Source: Streptomyces abyssomicinicus (GTDB lineage: Bacteria > Actinomycetota > Actinomycetes > Streptomycetales > Streptomycetaceae). From it: a DNA stretch of 64,000 nucleotides. The notes under the pieces are model-generated. The model was not told the DNA's origin. It searched no databases and saw nothing but the letters and a program-made list of their open reading frames with translations. Each line of letters starts with the position of its first letter. The first letter of the stretch is position 1. The position numbers and the translations under genes were made by a program. Of this stretch, positions 52,342 to 61,505 are shown piece after piece. The stretch is from NCBI RefSeq assembly GCF_008974245.1, contig NZ_BBZI01000007.1, positions 787,275 through 851,274 of the forward strand, written 5' to 3'.

Positions 52342-53412
52342 ATGGCCGACTTCTCGCGCGTCCACCTGTCCGTCCTCGACACCGTTCCCGTCTGGCGCGG
52401 GTCGTCCGCGGCCGACTCGCTGCGCAACGCCCTCGACCTCGCCCGGCACGCCGAACGCCTCGGCTACCTGCGGTACTGGGTCGCCGAGCACCACAACACC
52501 CCGAGTCTCGCCACGTCCGCGCCCGCCGTCCTGGCGGGACAGATCGCGGCGGTCACGAGCACCATCCGGGTCGGCTCGGGTGCCGTGCTGCTGCCCAATC
52601 ACGCCCCGCTGGTGGTGGCCGAGCAGTTCGGCGTCCTCGAGTCGCTGTACCCGGGGCGCGTCGACATCGGCATCGGGCGCGCCTCGGGCGCCGACGCGAG
52701 CGCCGCGGAGCGGTTGCGCGGGTACGGCGCCGCGGCCGGCGACGACTTCTCCTCGCGACTCGCCGAGCTGGAGGGCTACTTCGGCCCCGGGCGGGAGAAG
52801 GCCGCGGTGCGTGCCGTGCCGACGCCCGAGGGCCGGCCCCCGTTCTGGCTGGTCGGTTCCAGTCCGCAGAGCGCCGCGTTCGCCGGCGCCCGCGGACTGC
52901 CGTACGTGTACGCGCACCAGATCAGGCCCGGCGCGGGAGCCGCGTCCCTGGAGGCGTACCGCGCGGCGTTCCGCCCGTCCGTGCAGCTGGACCGCCCCTA
53001 CGCCGCGATAGCGGCCACCGTCGTGGCGGCCGAGGACGACGAACGCGCCGAGTACCTCGGCCGCGCCTTCGTGCTGGGGCAGATCGTGATGCGGACCTCC
53101 GACTGGTTCACGCTGCTGCCCACCGCCGAGGAGGCCGCCCGGCACCGGTACGGGCCCGCCGAAGAGACGTTCGTCCGTGAGCGGCTCGATCCGCAGCTGG
53201 TCGGCGGGCCGGACACCGTGCGCCGGCGGCTGGCCGCGCTCGTCGAGGAGACCGGCGCGGACGAGGTCATGGCCCTGTCGATGATCAGCGGCCACTCCGA
53301 ACGGGTGCGCTCCTACGAGCTGCTCAAGGGCGCGCTCGAGGATCTGCGGTCCGGTGGGACTGGTGGCTCCGAGGGCGCGCATGCTACGGTCCATTCCATT
53401 GAATTGAACTAG
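52342..53412 (+). CDS. Luciferase-like flavin-dependent monooxygenase
   Basis: A 356-aa TIM-barrel protein of the bacterial luciferase-like group, which uses reduced FMN from a separate reductase. Typical stretches are VAEHHNTPSLATSAPAVL, IRVGSGAVLLPNHAPLVVAE and GRVDIGIGRASGADA. The ATG at 52342 is chosen because MADFSRVHLSVLD starts the first strand. The flavin reductase at 61592 is the natural partner (AbyE/AbyZ-like pair). The second TetR operator overlaps the last codons. Confidence 0.9.
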   Translation: MADFSRVHLSVLDTVPVWRGSSAADSLRNALDLARHAERLGYLRYWVAEHHNTPSLATSAPAVLAGQIAAVTSTIRVGSGAVLLPNHAPLVVAEQFGVLESLYPGRVDIGIGRASGADASAAERLRGYGAAAGDDFSSRLAELEGYFGPGREKAAVRAVPTPEGRPPFWLVGSSPQSAAFAGARGLPYVYAHQIRPGAGAASLEAYRAAFRPSVQLDRPYAAIAATVVAAEDDERAEYLGRAFVLGQIVMRTSDWFTLLPTAEEAARHRYGPAEETFVRERLDPQLVGGPDTVRRRLAALVEETGADEVMALSMISGHSERVRSYELLKGALEDLRSGGTGGSEGAHATVHSIELN

Positions 53413-53421
53413 TCGGTTCAA
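53404..53421. promoter_or_regulatory. TetR operator 2
   Basis: TTGAACT AGTC GGTTCAA matches operator 1 in 13 of 14 arm positions. It lies 40 bp before the efflux gene. Confidence 0.78.
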
Positions 53422-53460
53422 CTAATCTGCTGGACGAGTTCATCGAACGAGGAGGGTGTC

Positions 53461-54909
53461 ATGAGTGAAACCCAGGAGGCCCGGCTCGATCCGGCGCTCC
53501 TGCGGCTGCTCTGGGTCCTGGTGCTGGGTGCGGTCCTGGCGCTGCTCGACGCGACGGTCGTCAACGTCGGCATCGACTCCCTGGGCAAGGAGTTCGACTC
53601 GCCGCTGTCGACCGTCCAGTGGGTCGCCACCGGCTACCTGCTGGCGGTGGCCGTGATGGTCCCGGTCGCCGGATGGGCGATCGACCGCTTCGGCGGGCGC
53701 GCCGTCTGGCTGAGCGGCCTCGGCCTGTTCCTCGTCGGCTCCCTGCTCACGGGCTTCTCGTGGAACACCGAGTCGCTCATCGCCTTCCGGGTCCTCACCG
53801 GCTTCGGCGGCGGTGTGCTCGAACCGACCATGCTGACGCTGCTGGCGCGCGCCGCCGGACCCGCCCGGACCGGGCGCGTGATGGGCCTGATGTCGCTGCC
53901 GCTGATGCTCGGCCCGGTCATCGGCCCCGTCATCGGAGGCGTCGTCCTCGAGTGGCTGAACTGGCAGTGGCTGTTCTTCTTCAAGGTGCCGATCGGCGTC
54001 CTCGCCGTCCTGCTCGCGCTGAAGGTGGTGCCCGGCGCGGAGAAGGGCCAGAGCCAGGGCCAGCCCCTCGACGTGCTCGGCGTGCTGCTGCTGTGCCCCG
54101 GCTTCGCCGCCCTGATGTTCGCGTTCTCGCAGGCCGCCGGCGGCGCCGGATTCGGCCGGACCAGGGTCGTCGTCGGCCTCGTCGTCGGCGCGGCGCTGAT
54201 CGTCGGGTACGTCGTCCACGCCCTCCGTACCAGGATCGCCCCGCTCATCGACATGCGGCTCTTCTCCAGCTCGGGCTTCTCCGCGAGCGTCGCGGCGATG
54301 TTCCTCGTCGGCGGCATGCTCTACTCGCTGCTGTTCCTCGTCCCGCTCTACTACCAGCAGGTCCGGGGCAACGGCGTGCTGGCCGCCGGCCTCCTCCTCG
54401 CCCCGCAGGGCATCGGAGCGCTCGTCGGCATGCCGCTGGCCGGACGGCTCAGCGACAGGCTCGGCGCGAGGCTCCTCGTCCCCGGCGGCGCGGCCCTCGT
54501 GGGCCTGGGCACCATCGGATACACGCAGGCCGGCGCCGACAGCAACCTCGTCCTGCTCGCCGTGTGCTCCGTGATCTCCGGCTTCGGCCTCGGCATGGTC
54601 GGCGCGCCGGCCCTCGCCTCCGTCTACCGCACCGTGCCGCCCAGCTCCGCGGCCGGCGCCTCCAGCGCCCTGATGATCCTCAACCAGATCGGCGGCTCCA
54701 TGACGGTCGCCCTGGTCGCCTGGGCCCTCGCGAGCCAGACCCTGGCGAGCGACCTCGTCACCGGCTTCCACCACGCGTTCTGGTGGGTCGTCGGCGCGGC
54801 GGGCGTCGTACTCCTGGCCGGGCTGCTGCTGCCGGGCAGGCCCCAGCCGCAGCCCGCGGCGCAGACGACGCGCCCCGACGCGAACGAGCCGGTCACCGGT
54901 CACGCCTGA
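53461..54909 (+). CDS. MFS drug efflux pump, DHA2 (14-TM) family
   Basis: A 482-aa exporter with about 14 membrane segments. Motif DATVVNVGID (motif D1) is in helix 1, motif A-like DRFGGRAVWLSG follows, and motif C GPVIGPVIGG is in helix 5. It would export the tetronate product and give self-resistance (AbyD-like). GAGGAGG precedes the ATG. A 12-bp perfect hairpin terminates it. Confidence 0.93.
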   Translation: MSETQEARLDPALLRLLWVLVLGAVLALLDATVVNVGIDSLGKEFDSPLSTVQWVATGYLLAVAVMVPVAGWAIDRFGGRAVWLSGLGLFLVGSLLTGFSWNTESLIAFRVLTGFGGGVLEPTMLTLLARAAGPARTGRVMGLMSLPLMLGPVIGPVIGGVVLEWLNWQWLFFFKVPIGVLAVLLALKVVPGAEKGQSQGQPLDVLGVLLLCPGFAALMFAFSQAAGGAGFGRTRVVVGLVVGAALIVGYVVHALRTRIAPLIDMRLFSSSGFSASVAAMFLVGGMLYSLLFLVPLYYQQVRGNGVLAAGLLLAPQGIGALVGMPLAGRLSDRLGARLLVPGGAALVGLGTIGYTQAGADSNLVLLAVCSVISGFGLGMVGAPALASVYRTVPPSSAAGASSALMILNQIGGSMTVALVAWALASQTLASDLVTGFHHAFWWVVGAAGVVLLAGLLLPGRPQPQPAAQTTRPDANEPVTGHA

Positions 54910-54921
54910 ACCGAACGGGAA

Positions 54922-54956
54922 GCCCCGGCCGGCCGACCCGGTCCGCCGGCCGGGGC
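54922..54956 (+). terminator. Terminator after the efflux gene
   Basis: GCCCCGGCCGGC (54922-54933) pairs perfectly with GCCGGCCGGGGC (54945-54956), loop 11 bases, 13 bp past the stop. Confidence 0.75.
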
Positions 54957-55202
54957 CTCCCACCCCGTGACACCGCCATCGGTCCGCCCTCCCCCGCCGG
55001 ACCGGTGGCGGTCTTCCTCTGCCCGGGTACCTCGGCCGTGAGCCCGCCGGCACCGGCACGGGTGCCCCCGGACGCACGGACCGGCACCGGGGCGCACACC
55101 TGCCCCGCCGCCGGGCGAACACCCCCGCCGGGCGCACGCCCCGCCGTGGCGAACACCTCCGCCGTGGCCGACGTGCCCGCCGGGGCGCGGCCGGACGCGC
55201 GG

Positions 55203-55244
55203 TTAGGAGCGGATTAGAGCCGCTTTAGGCGGTCCCTCGAGGAT
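55203..55244 (+). promoter_or_regulatory. SARP-type promoter of the tetronate operon
   Basis: TTAGGAG (55203-55209), TTAGAGC (55214-55220) and TTAGGCG (55225-55231) repeat exactly every 11 bp. Seven bp later is GAGGAT (55239-55244). Transcription would start at about 55251, the ATG, so the message may be leaderless; GAGGA also resembles a ribosome site. Confidence 0.75.
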
Positions 55245-55250
55245 GACCAC

Positions 55251-56291
55251 ATGGATCCCTCGGACCCCTTGGACACTCGCATCCTCTCGGTCGGGACCGC
55301 GCTTCCCGGGCCCGCCGTCGACAATGCCGCGCTGGCGAGGCGGTTCGGCATGGACCCGCTGTGGGAGCAGTGGGTCGACGCCTTCATCGGCACCCGCACA
55401 CGCCACCTCGCCGTCGACATCGACACCGGGAGGATCCGGTGCTCCCTGGCGGACCTGGCCGAGCAGGCCGGCCGTTCGGCGCTGGAGTCGGCGGGCGTCG
55501 CGCCCGCCGACATCGACCTCGTCGTCATGGGCACCTCCACCCCCGACCAGCTCATGCCGGCCACCGTCAACGTCGTGGCCGACCGCCTCGGCATCGACCA
55601 AGTCCCCAGTTTCCAGCTCCAGTCCGGCTGCTCCGGAGCCGTCCAGGCACTCGACGTGGCCCGTCAGATGCTCCTCACCGGCCGACACCGCACCGCCCTC
55701 GTCCTCGGCGGCGACGTCGTCGCCCGCTTCTACGACCTGCGAGCGCGCCTCGCCTCCCTGCCGCCTTCCCAGCTCGTCAACTACGTGCTGTTCGGCGACG
55801 GCGCCGGAGCGGCGGTGCTGACCACCGCCCCCGCCCCCGACGCCGTCCGGCTGCGCGCCGTCCACACCAGGCTCGTCGGCCTCGGACGCGAACCGGGCGC
55901 CGTCCTCGAATGGTTCGGCCCCGTCGACCGCCACTCCGAGCGCGCGCCCGCCGCCGAGGACTACAAGGCCATCGAGCAGCACGTGCCCGTCCTGGCCGCG
56001 GAGGTCGTCGACACGCTGCTCGACGAACTCGGCTGGGAGCGGGAGCAGGTGGACCACCTGCTGCCCCCGCAGCTGTCCGGCCGCATGACCCAGCGCATCG
56101 TGCGCCATCTGAACCTGCCCGGTGCCGCCGAGGTCAGCTGCGTCGACGAGACCGGCAACAACGGCAACGGCCTCAGCTTCTTCCAGCTCGAACGTGCCCT
56201 GGCGAAGCTCGGCCCCGGCGGGCGCGCCATCGGCATCGCCATCGAGTCCAGCAAGTGGATCAAGTCCGGCTTCGCGCTGGAAAGGGACTGA
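55251..56291 (+). CDS. Tetronate-forming KASIII-like synthase (AbyA1 type)
   Basis: A 346-aa FabH-fold enzyme. In tetronate pathways it joins glyceryl-ACP to the polyketide beta-keto thioester by C-C and C-O bond formation. Active-site Cys is in QLQSGCSGAVQALDVA and the Asn in DETGNNGNGLSFFQL. The usual HQ position of FabH reads LLPPQLSGRM, so the catalytic His is Pro. That appears to be a trait of this subgroup. It opens the coupled A1-A5 operon. Confidence 0.9.
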   Translation: MDPSDPLDTRILSVGTALPGPAVDNAALARRFGMDPLWEQWVDAFIGTRTRHLAVDIDTGRIRCSLADLAEQAGRSALESAGVAPADIDLVVMGTSTPDQLMPATVNVVADRLGIDQVPSFQLQSGCSGAVQALDVARQMLLTGRHRTALVLGGDVVARFYDLRARLASLPPSQLVNYVLFGDGAGAAVLTTAPAPDAVRLRAVHTRLVGLGREPGAVLEWFGPVDRHSERAPAAEDYKAIEQHVPVLAAEVVDTLLDELGWEREQVDHLLPPQLSGRMTQRIVRHLNLPGAAEVSCVDETGNNGNGLSFFQLERALAKLGPGGRAIGIAIESSKWIKSGFALERD

Positions 56292-56294
56292 CCC

Positions 56295-58316
56295 ATGCCG
56301 CAGACCTCCGACGCGACCGTCGCACAGCGACTGCGCACCCTCCAGCAGGCCGGGACGCTCGCCGTCGAGTACCCCCGCCTCGGCCCCCTGCTCGCCGAGG
56401 CGGACGACGACGAACTGGCCCGTGCCGGGCGGATCCTGGCCCGCCTCGACCCCGGCGAGGTACTGCGCGCGCACCCCGGTGCGCCGTCCCTGACCGTCGC
56501 CGTCACCGGCAGCGGCACCCTCGCCCCGCTCCTCCCCGCCCTGGCCGCCGAAGGCGCCCGGCACGGCATCGTGCTCCGCACGGTGCCGTCCTCGTACGGC
56601 ACGTGGCTCACCGACCTCACCGACCCCGGCAGCGACCTCCACGCCGCGCGCCCCGACCTGGTGCTGTGCGTCCTGGACCCGATGACCGTCCTCGACGAAC
56701 TGCCCTCGCCGTGGGGCGTCGACGACGTCGGGCGCGCACTGGACGCCAAGCTGGCCCTCGTCGAGAAGGCCGCCGAACAGTTCACCGCGCACGGCGACGG
56801 CACCCTCGTCCTCAACACCCTGCCGCTGCTGCGCGTCCTCACCGCCCAGCTGCTCGACCTGCGCTCCCGGTCCCGGCTCGGCGTGCTGTGGCGCGAGGCC
56901 AACGCCCGCCTGCTGGGCCTGGCCGAGCGCCACGCGGCCGCCGTCGTCCTCGACACCGACCCGCTCGTCGCCGAGGTCCCCGCCCACGACCCCCGCCTCA
57001 GCGCCTACGCCAAGGCCCACCTGTCGCCCGCGCTCCTCGCCCGGTACGCCCGCGAGGCCGGACACCTGGCCCGCGGGCTCGTCGGCCGCACCAAGAAGGC
57101 CCTCGCCCTCGACCTGGACGGCACCCTGTGGGGCGGCATCCTCGGCGACGACGGCGCCGAGGGCGTCGAGGTCGGCGAGGGACTCAAGGGAGAGGCGTTC
57201 GCCGCGTTCCAGCGCGTCGCCCGGCAGATCGGCTCGCAGGGCGTGCTCCTGGCGGCCGTCAGCAAGAACGACCCGGAGCCCGTCGCGGCCGTGATCGGTG
57301 AGCACCCCGGCATGGTGCTGCGCCCCGACGACTTCGTGCGGATCACCGCGAACTGGCAGCCCAAGCCGCGCAACCTCACCGACCTCGCGGCCGACCTGAA
57401 CATCGGCGTCGACGGCTTCGTCCTCGCGGACGACAGCCCGTACGAGTGCGGACTCGTCCGCCACGACCTGCCGGAGGTCGCCGTCGTCGCCCTCGACGAC
57501 GAGCCCGCCCTGCACATCGAGAAGCTGCTGCGCGACGGCTGGTTCGACACCCGCGACCTCACCGCCGAGGACGTCGCCCGCCCCCTGCGCTACCGCGACG
57601 AGCTGGTGCGCAAGGACTTCCAGCACGGCTTCGACTCGATCCAGGACTACCTCGACGAGCTGGGCGTCGGCGTCAGCCTGGAGCCCGCCCGGGCGGCCGA
57701 CGTGCCCCGGCTGTCCCAGATCACCCTGCGCACCAACCAGTTCAACCTCACGACGCGGCGCCTCCAGCCCGCCGACGTGCAGGCCCTCCTCGACGACCCC
57801 GGCGCGCTCGTCCTCGCCGTGCGCAGCGCCGACCGGTTCGGGGACAACGGCGTGGTCGGCGCCGTCTTCGCGCACCGTGACGGCACCGCCCTCACCATCG
57901 ACAACTTCCTGCTGAGCTGCCGTGTCTTCGCCCGCGGCATCGAACAGACCTGCCTGTCCGCGCTGCTGCGGCACGCCGCCGCCACCGGGGCGGACACCGT
58001 GTACGGCTCGTACCGGCCCTCGCCCAAGAACGCGAAGGTCGCCGAGTTCTACACCCGGCACGGCTTCGCGCCCGCGCCTGACGCCGGGGCGGACCCCCGG
58101 CCGGATTCCGGAGCGGCCACCGGACGGGCCGACGCGCAGGCCGCGGACCGGAACGGCACCACCGGCGCACGCGTGTTCCGCCACGACCTCGCCGACATCC
58201 TGCCGCAGCCCCGTCACGTCCGTCTCGACACCTCCCTCGACCTCGCCGCCGGCCCCGACGCCACCGCGTCCCCCGGCCCCTCCGACCCCTCCGACCCCTC
58301 CGAAGGATCCGCGTGA
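56295..58316 (+). CDS. FkbH-like glyceryl-ACP synthase (AbyA2 type)
   Basis: A 673-aa protein of the FkbH family that takes 1,3-bisphosphoglycerate, dephosphorylates it and loads glyceryl onto the stand-alone ACP. The HAD phosphatase motif KALALDLDGTLWGGILG is at about residues 265-281, and a GNAT-like C-terminal domain (about 450-590; TLRTNQFNLTTRRL, YGSYRPSPKNAKVAEFY) follows. The last 60 residues are low-complexity. It starts 4 bp after A1. Confidence 0.93.
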   Translation: MPQTSDATVAQRLRTLQQAGTLAVEYPRLGPLLAEADDDELARAGRILARLDPGEVLRAHPGAPSLTVAVTGSGTLAPLLPALAAEGARHGIVLRTVPSSYGTWLTDLTDPGSDLHAARPDLVLCVLDPMTVLDELPSPWGVDDVGRALDAKLALVEKAAEQFTAHGDGTLVLNTLPLLRVLTAQLLDLRSRSRLGVLWREANARLLGLAERHAAAVVLDTDPLVAEVPAHDPRLSAYAKAHLSPALLARYAREAGHLARGLVGRTKKALALDLDGTLWGGILGDDGAEGVEVGEGLKGEAFAAFQRVARQIGSQGVLLAAVSKNDPEPVAAVIGEHPGMVLRPDDFVRITANWQPKPRNLTDLAADLNIGVDGFVLADDSPYECGLVRHDLPEVAVVALDDEPALHIEKLLRDGWFDTRDLTAEDVARPLRYRDELVRKDFQHGFDSIQDYLDELGVGVSLEPARAADVPRLSQITLRTNQFNLTTRRLQPADVQALLDDPGALVLAVRSADRFGDNGVVGAVFAHRDGTALTIDNFLLSCRVFARGIEQTCLSALLRHAAATGADTVYGSYRPSPKNAKVAEFYTRHGFAPAPDAGADPRPDSGAATGRADAQAADRNGTTGARVFRHDLADILPQPRHVRLDTSLDLAAGPDATASPGPSDPSDPSEGSA

Positions 58317-58543
58317 TGAACACGATCGACGACTTCGTCACCCTCCTCCGCGACGAGCTGGGCCTCCCCCTCGGCGCGGAGGACATCGGCCGCAGCTTCG
58401 ACCAGGTGGAGGGATGGGATTCGGTGCACCTGCTCCACCTGCTCACCGCCCTGGAACACGCCACCGGCCGCCGTATCTCGCTCCCCGACGCCCTCGAGGC
58501 GCCCAGCCTGGAGCACCTGTACGCCGTGGCGGTGGGCCGGTGA
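58316..58543 (+). CDS. Stand-alone ACP for the glyceryl unit (AbyA3 type)
   Basis: A 75-aa acyl carrier protein. GWDSVHLLHLLTALE contains the phosphopantetheine Ser (DSV). The ATG at 58316 has GAAGGA at 8-9 bases; the overlapping GTG at 58313 is an alternative. Glyceryl is carried here from the FkbH-like enzyme to the KASIII-like enzyme. It should be a substrate of the PPTase at 41624. Confidence 0.92.
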   Translation: MNTIDDFVTLLRDELGLPLGAEDIGRSFDQVEGWDSVHLLHLLTALEHATGRRISLPDALEAPSLEHLYAVAVGR

Positions 58544-59412
58544 GCGCGAACCGCGCCCTTCGCAGGGGCGAGCCGATCGCGCCCGAGCGACGCCACACCC
58601 TGCACTTCCTCGACCAGGTCAGGGCGTTCGCCCCCGTCCACCTCGACACCGAGGTCGACATGACGACCCTGCTGGAACACCGCGCCCGCGCCGCCGCCCG
58701 CGGCCGGCGCTACTCCCACGTCAGCTACGTGCTGCACACGGCGGCCCGTGTCCTCGTCGCCCACCCGGAGGCCAACGCCGCCGTTACCGGACGGCTCCGC
58801 CCCCGCGTCACCCGCTACCCGACCGCCGTCGGCAAGGTCACGCTGGACCGGGTCCTCGGCGGCCGGCGCGTCGTCCTCGCCGCCGTCCTGCCCGGCCTCG
58901 ACACCGCCGGCCTCGACACGATCCAGGACCGGCTGGACCACTACCGCGACGGCGACGCCGAGACCATGCCGGAGTTCGCGCCCGTGCGCGCCCTGCACCG
59001 CGCGCCCTGGCTCACCGGGCTCGTGCGCTTCCGCCGCGCCGCCCGCGACCTCGCCGCCCGTCCCTTCATCACCGGCACGTTCGCGGTGACGTCGCTCGGC
59101 CACCGCCCCGTCGACGGATTCCACTCGGTGGGCGGCACCACCGTCACCCTCGGCGTCGGCCGGGTCGTGGACCGGCCGGTGGCCCGCGAAGGACACGTCG
59201 TCGTGGCCCCCGTCATGCGGCTCAACCTCTCCTTCGACCACCGCGTCATCGACGGCGCCGAGGCCGCCGACATCCTCGCCGACATCAAGGACGGCCTGGA
59301 GACGTTCCGCACCGACCTTCCCGACCTTCCCGAATCCCGTGAGGAGGACGAGACGCCGGCCGCCGCCCACGACGCGCTCCGGGCCCCGGCCGCCGTCCCG
59401 GACACGCCGTGA
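58540..59412 (+). CDS. 2-oxoacid dehydrogenase E2-type acyltransferase (AbyA4 type)
   Basis: A 290-aa catalytic-domain-only E2 acyltransferase without lipoyl or E1-binding domains. LNLSFDHRVIDGAEAADIL carries the His and Asp of the E2 active site. In tetronate pathways this enzyme acetylates the primary hydroxyl of the tetronate, which is then eliminated. The GTG at 58540 overlaps the ACP stop by 4 bases. A short disordered C-tail follows. Confidence 0.92.
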   Translation: MSANRALRRGEPIAPERRHTLHFLDQVRAFAPVHLDTEVDMTTLLEHRARAAARGRRYSHVSYVLHTAARVLVAHPEANAAVTGRLRPRVTRYPTAVGKVTLDRVLGGRRVVLAAVLPGLDTAGLDTIQDRLDHYRDGDAETMPEFAPVRALHRAPWLTGLVRFRRAARDLAARPFITGTFAVTSLGHRPVDGFHSVGGTTVTLGVGRVVDRPVAREGHVVVAPVMRLNLSFDHRVIDGAEAADILADIKDGLETFRTDLPDLPESREEDETPAAAHDALRAPAAVPDTP

Positions 59413-60662
59413 ACGACATCGCCGAACTCAAGCAGTACGTGGCCGCACACGCCCGCGCGCAGAACATCCCCGCCGAGCAGTACCAGGGCCTCCTCGACCG
59501 GATCCGCACCGACGACGACGGCACACCCGGATCGTGGTCCGGCGAGCTGACCCGCGCCGGCGACCACCTGGCCGAGCACGGCAGACTCCTGGAGGCCTGC
59601 CGGCAGTACACGATGGCGCGCTTCCCGTACGTCGACTCCGCCGGCCGCCGTACCGCGCAGGAGCGGTGCGTGGCCACCTTCGACTGCTGGCGCCGGACCG
59701 TCCCCCTCGACATCACGCCGCTGACCGTCCGGCTCCCCGAGGGAGAGGTCCGGTGCTGGACCAGCGGACTCGACCCCGACAACCCCCGCCCCCTGCTGCT
59801 GTTCCTCGGCGGGATCGTCAGCGTCAAGGAGCAGTGGGCTCCGCTCCTGGGCCAGATACGCGACCTCGGCATGGCCGGCCTCGTCACGGAGATGCCCGGC
59901 GTCGGCGAGAACACGCTGCCGTACCACGCCAAGAGCTGGTCCATGATCCCCCAACTCCTCGACGCCGTCTCCGGGAGCGCCGACACCGAGCACGCCTACG
60001 CCGTCGCCCTCAGCTTCAGCGGCCACCTGGCGCTCCGCGCGGCCCTGGAGGACAGCCGCCTCCAGGGCATCGTCGGCGCCGGTGTGCCCGTCCGCGCGTT
60101 CTTCACGGACAGCGCCTGGCAGCGGCGCGTTCCACGGGTCACCGTGGACACCCTCGCCCACCTCACGCGCACCCCCGCCGACGAGCTGCCCCGGCTGCTG
60201 TCCGACTGGGCCCTCACCGACATCCAACTGGGCGCCCTCACCGCCCAGGTGGGCATGGTCGCCAGCCTCCGCGACGAGATCATCCCCCGCGAGGACCTGG
60301 AGCTGCTGCGGCGCCACGTGCCGAGCCTGCGGCTGATCGCGCACGACGACGTGCACGGCTCGCCCCGCCACCTCGACGAGACCCGCCTGTGGACCTTCCT
60401 CACGGTCCAGCGGATGCGCGGCGAGGGCGGCGAGCACCGCGCCCGGCTGCACGAGGCACTCCGGCGGGAACGCGCCCGGCTCCGCGCCCTCCCCCCGACA
60501 GCGGACACCACCGTCACCACCGGCACGGGCGACACCGGAGGCACCGGCGACGCTGGCGGCTCGGGCGGCTCGGGCGGCTCGGGCGGCACCGGCGGGCCCA
60601 CCCTCGCCACGACCGGCCCCGCGGCCGCCACCCCCGGCCCCGCCCCGGAGGCCACCCGGTGA
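59409..60662 (+). CDS. Alpha/beta hydrolase, acetate-eliminating (AbyA5 type)
   Basis: A 417-aa FrsA/DUF1100-like alpha/beta hydrolase that in this pathway removes acetate to form the exocyclic double bond used in ring closure. The nucleophile Ser lies in AVALSFSGHLALRAAL (SxSG), and LIAHDDVHGSPRHLDE near the C-terminus has Asp and His. The last 50 or so residues are a Gly/Ser/Thr-rich tail (GGSGGSGGSGGTGG), unusual for the family. GTG at 59409 overlaps the A4 stop. Confidence 0.88.
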   Translation: MNDIAELKQYVAAHARAQNIPAEQYQGLLDRIRTDDDGTPGSWSGELTRAGDHLAEHGRLLEACRQYTMARFPYVDSAGRRTAQERCVATFDCWRRTVPLDITPLTVRLPEGEVRCWTSGLDPDNPRPLLLFLGGIVSVKEQWAPLLGQIRDLGMAGLVTEMPGVGENTLPYHAKSWSMIPQLLDAVSGSADTEHAYAVALSFSGHLALRAALEDSRLQGIVGAGVPVRAFFTDSAWQRRVPRVTVDTLAHLTRTPADELPRLLSDWALTDIQLGALTAQVGMVASLRDEIIPREDLELLRRHVPSLRLIAHDDVHGSPRHLDETRLWTFLTVQRMRGEGGEHRARLHEALRRERARLRALPPTADTTVTTGTGDTGGTGDAGGSGGSGGSGGTGGPTLATTGPAAATPGPAPEATR

Positions 60663-61459
60663 ACCGGACGCGCACACCCCCCGGCCACGCCACGGGCCCA
60701 CCACCCGCCGGATACCTCGTCAGCCCGCCCGACCCGGCGGCCGCCGTCCGGCTCTTCTGCTTCCACCACGCCGGCGGCACCGCCTCCGTCTACAAGGGCT
60801 GGGACCGCGCCCTCCGTCCGGCCGGCATCAGCGTCGTGCCCGTGCAACTGCCGGGCCGGGAGCGCCGCGTACGAGAACCCCGCATCACCTCCCTCGAACC
60901 GCTCCTCGACGCCCTCGACGAACACCTCGGACCCCACCAGGACGCCCCCTACGCCCTGTACGGGCACAGCATGGGCGCCCTCGTCGCGTACGGACTCACC
61001 CTGCGCCGGCTCCGCGAGAACCGCCGGCTCCCCGAGGCCCTGGTCGTCGGCGCGTACCAGGCCCCGCACCTGCCCGCGCCGCTCGCCGCCGTACGCGGCA
61101 TGTCCGACGAGGACCTGACCCATCTGCTCGTCGACATCGGAGGCATGTCACCGATGCTGCTCGCGTATCCGGAATGGCGGACGGCGGCACTCGAGCTCAT
61201 CCGCGACGACCTGAAGATCTGCCACGGTCACCGCGACGCCACCACGACGGAACTCCCCTGCCCCGTCCACGTCCTCGCCGGCACCGACGACCCGCTGCTC
61301 ACCCCCGGGCAGGCGGCCGAATGGGCCCGGCACACCGCCGGGACGTTCGCCGTGCACGTCGTCCCCGGCGGCCACCTCTTCATCCGCGATGCGCAGGACA
61401 CCGTCCTCGCCCTCCTGCGCCGGGTGCTGCCCGCCTCCGCCGGGCCCACGGCACGGTGA
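60659..61459 (+). CDS. Type II thioesterase
   Basis: A 266-aa editing thioesterase that clears misloaded PKS carrier proteins. LFCFHHAGGTASVYKGW is the N-terminal signature, YGHSMGALVAYGL has the catalytic Ser, and HVVPGGHLFIRD the His. GTG at 60659 overlaps the A5 stop by 4 bases. It closes the tetronate operon, before the next SARP-type promoter. Confidence 0.92.
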   Translation: MNRTRTPPGHATGPPPAGYLVSPPDPAAAVRLFCFHHAGGTASVYKGWDRALRPAGISVVPVQLPGRERRVREPRITSLEPLLDALDEHLGPHQDAPYALYGHSMGALVAYGLTLRRLRENRRLPEALVVGAYQAPHLPAPLAAVRGMSDEDLTHLLVDIGGMSPMLLAYPEWRTAALELIRDDLKICHGHRDATTTELPCPVHVLAGTDDPLLTPGQAAEWARHTAGTFAVHVVPGGHLFIRDAQDTVLALLRRVLPASAGPTAR

Positions 61460-61505
61460 CCCGCCCGCCCGCCCGCCCGCCGCGCCGACCGGCCGACGAC
61501 CAGCT

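Larger units (their letters stand above)
54910..55250. other. 341-bp gap between efflux gene and tetronate operon
   Basis: It has the efflux terminator (54922-54956), a stretch of imperfect GCCGGGCG/GAACACC repeats (about 55070-55180) and, at the right end, the SARP-type promoter (55203-55244). Confidence 0.7.

Noticed and set aside
55203..58217. 1004-aa minus-strand frame opposite A1-A2
   Set aside because: Shadow frame of KASIII and FkbH genes, Gly/Val/Glu-rich and featureless.
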